The notes beneath the pieces are model-generated. The model searched no databases. It was not told the origin of the DNA and was given only the letters and a program-made list of their open reading frames with translations. A program made the translations under genes and the position numbers. Shown here piece after piece: positions 31,525 to 32,172 of a DNA stretch of 32,172 bases; position 1 is the stretch's first letter; each line of letters starts with the position of its first letter. Origin of the DNA: Moorena bouillonii PNG (GTDB taxonomy: Bacteria; Cyanobacteriota; Cyanobacteriia; Cyanobacteriales; Coleofasciculaceae); NCBI RefSeq assembly GCF_001942495.1, contig NZ_MKZS01000001.1:7788700-7820871 (forward strand), written 5' to 3'.

Positions 31525-32172
31525 CAAGAAAGCTGTAAACTAGAGAGAATAGGGGTTTAAGCCAGCCCAAGACTTACAAAAATCAGGGGGCGTTCGTGAC
31601 CCCCCCACAATCATATATGTTTCCTCAATTCTACCAGACTGTCTTCGAGACTCATCTGACTCCTTGCCAATATCTGACTCTACAATTGCTAATTTTGCTA
31701 TTGCAAAGTCATCGTAATGTCCGTTTATCTTGCTTAGCCAACCTGTTCCCACAACCGATAAAATATGAAAGTCGTGTTCGGAATATTCAGAGGTTTTTGA
31801 ATTTACCTCAGTTAAGTGCTAAGCTCTTATGGTTTCCTATTATCAAGCAAATTTTAAAACAAGAGTTTCGTCCTCATATCTCTAATCGAAAACAGATAAG
31901 ACGAAGGAAAAAGCTGAAGCTCATGCATCAAGGATATCTGCTATTAATCCTCGATAGAACTCAATGGCAAGACCGGAATTTAATGGTGTTAAGCTTAGCT
32001 TGGGGTCATCATGCAATTCCTGTATATTGGCAACTTTTACCAAAACGAGGGAACAGCAGTTTGCCAGAGCAAAAAAAAGTTATAACTCCGGTCTTAAGGC
32101 TATTGCGTTCTTATCCTGTACTCCTATTAGGAGACCGAGAATTTCATAGTGTCCAACTGGCTAAGTGGCTGG
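31525..32172 (+). mobile_element. Left part of an IS4-type insertion sequence
   Basis: Inferred from the transposase. The left terminal repeat cannot be fixed because the right end is outside the window; it should lie between the end of the small membrane protein gene (31524) and the transposase ATG (31617). GGGGGCGTTCGTGACCCCCC at 31586-31607 is a hairpin within this segment. Confidence 0.45.
31617..32172 (+). CDS. IS4-family transposase, 5' part (cut by window edge)
   Basis: The frame opens at ATG 31617 and stays open to the last base, giving 185 codons. Residues 1-105 are the N-terminal DNA-binding part (TPCQYLTLQLLILLLQSHRN, then QPIKYESRVRNIQRFLNL) and a basic stretch RKQIRRRKKLKL. The DDE domain starts with the first catalytic Asp, D113 in LILDRTQW, followed by RNLMVLSLAWG and the second Asp, D173 in LLGDREFHS. 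The glutamate lies beyond the edge. No stop or frameshift is seen in this part, so the element may be intact. Confidence 0.85.
   Translation, partial: MFPQFYQTVFETHLTPCQYLTLQLLILLLQSHRNVRLSCLANLFPQPIKYESRVRNIQRFLNLPQLSAKLLWFPIIKQILKQEFRPHISNRKQIRRRKKLKLMHQGYLLLILDRTQWQDRNLMVLSLAWGHHAIPVYWQLLPKRGNSSLPEQKKVITPVLRLLRSYPVLLLGDREFHSVQLAKWL

Overview
The window reads as chromosomal DNA of a large-genome, filamentous, non-heterocystous cyanobacterium of the Moorena/Lyngbya/Oscillatoria type. Direct evidence: a complete kaiA-kaiB-kaiC clock operon, a Ycf20 homologue, a cyanobacterial/plant-type glycerate kinase, a DUF928 protein, about fifteen GCGATCGC (HIP1) octamers, and many short tandem repeats with a 7-base period. 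KaiA is full length (306 codons); the KaiA of Nostoc/Anabaena is known to be shortened, so a non-heterocystous lineage is favoured. The genus is an inference.

Layout. 1-1150: a broken lon remnant, a second small coding remnant and a 95-bp tandem duplication, with no intact gene. 1151-5031 (+): cupin protein, DASS/SLC13 anion transporter, CocE/NonD-type hydrolase; the last two are 29 bp apart and probably one transcript, and a miniature inverted-repeat element ends at the transporter's start codon. 5051-6672 (-): lipoprotein then bioF, 8 bp apart. 7063-7965 (+): exported DUF928 protein with a dispersed repeat inside its reading frame. 8071-12313 (-): kaiA, kaiB, kaiC, then a LOG-family protein. 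12618-16292 (+): a very large hybrid histidine kinase divergent from kaiA, with an N-terminal CBS pair, a split PAS-like region, an intact kinase core and three C-terminal receiver-like domains that lack the phospho-acceptor aspartate.

16974-25823: DUF2235 hydrolase (+), ArnT-like glycosyltransferase (-), Ycf20 (+), glycerate kinase (+), tRNA-Gly(CCC) (-), HD-domain phosphohydrolase (+), a lone OppC/DppC permease (+) and an aldo/keto reductase (+). 26252-28910: an ABC exporter (+) and a Uma2-family nuclease (-) converge on a repeat element whose ends touch both stop codons. 28911-29650: a gene-poor stretch with overlapping hairpins, two strong terminators, a consensus promoter and a 69-aa conserved-looking small protein. 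29650-32172: repeat-dense DNA with a YefM/YoeB toxin-antitoxin pair, a small membrane protein that may be truncated, and the 5' part of an IS4-type transposase gene that runs off the right edge.

How the genes work together. KaiA, KaiB and KaiC form the post-translational clock; the kinase beside them is a candidate clock input or output protein by position and by its degenerate receivers, but this is not shown. Glycerate kinase completes photorespiration and BioF starts the committed part of biotin synthesis. The rest are independent housekeeping or accessory genes. The least expected content is non-coding: a class of TATAGCA-ended elements carrying G-rich 7-mer arrays, found three times downstream of genes and twice supplying the stop codon.
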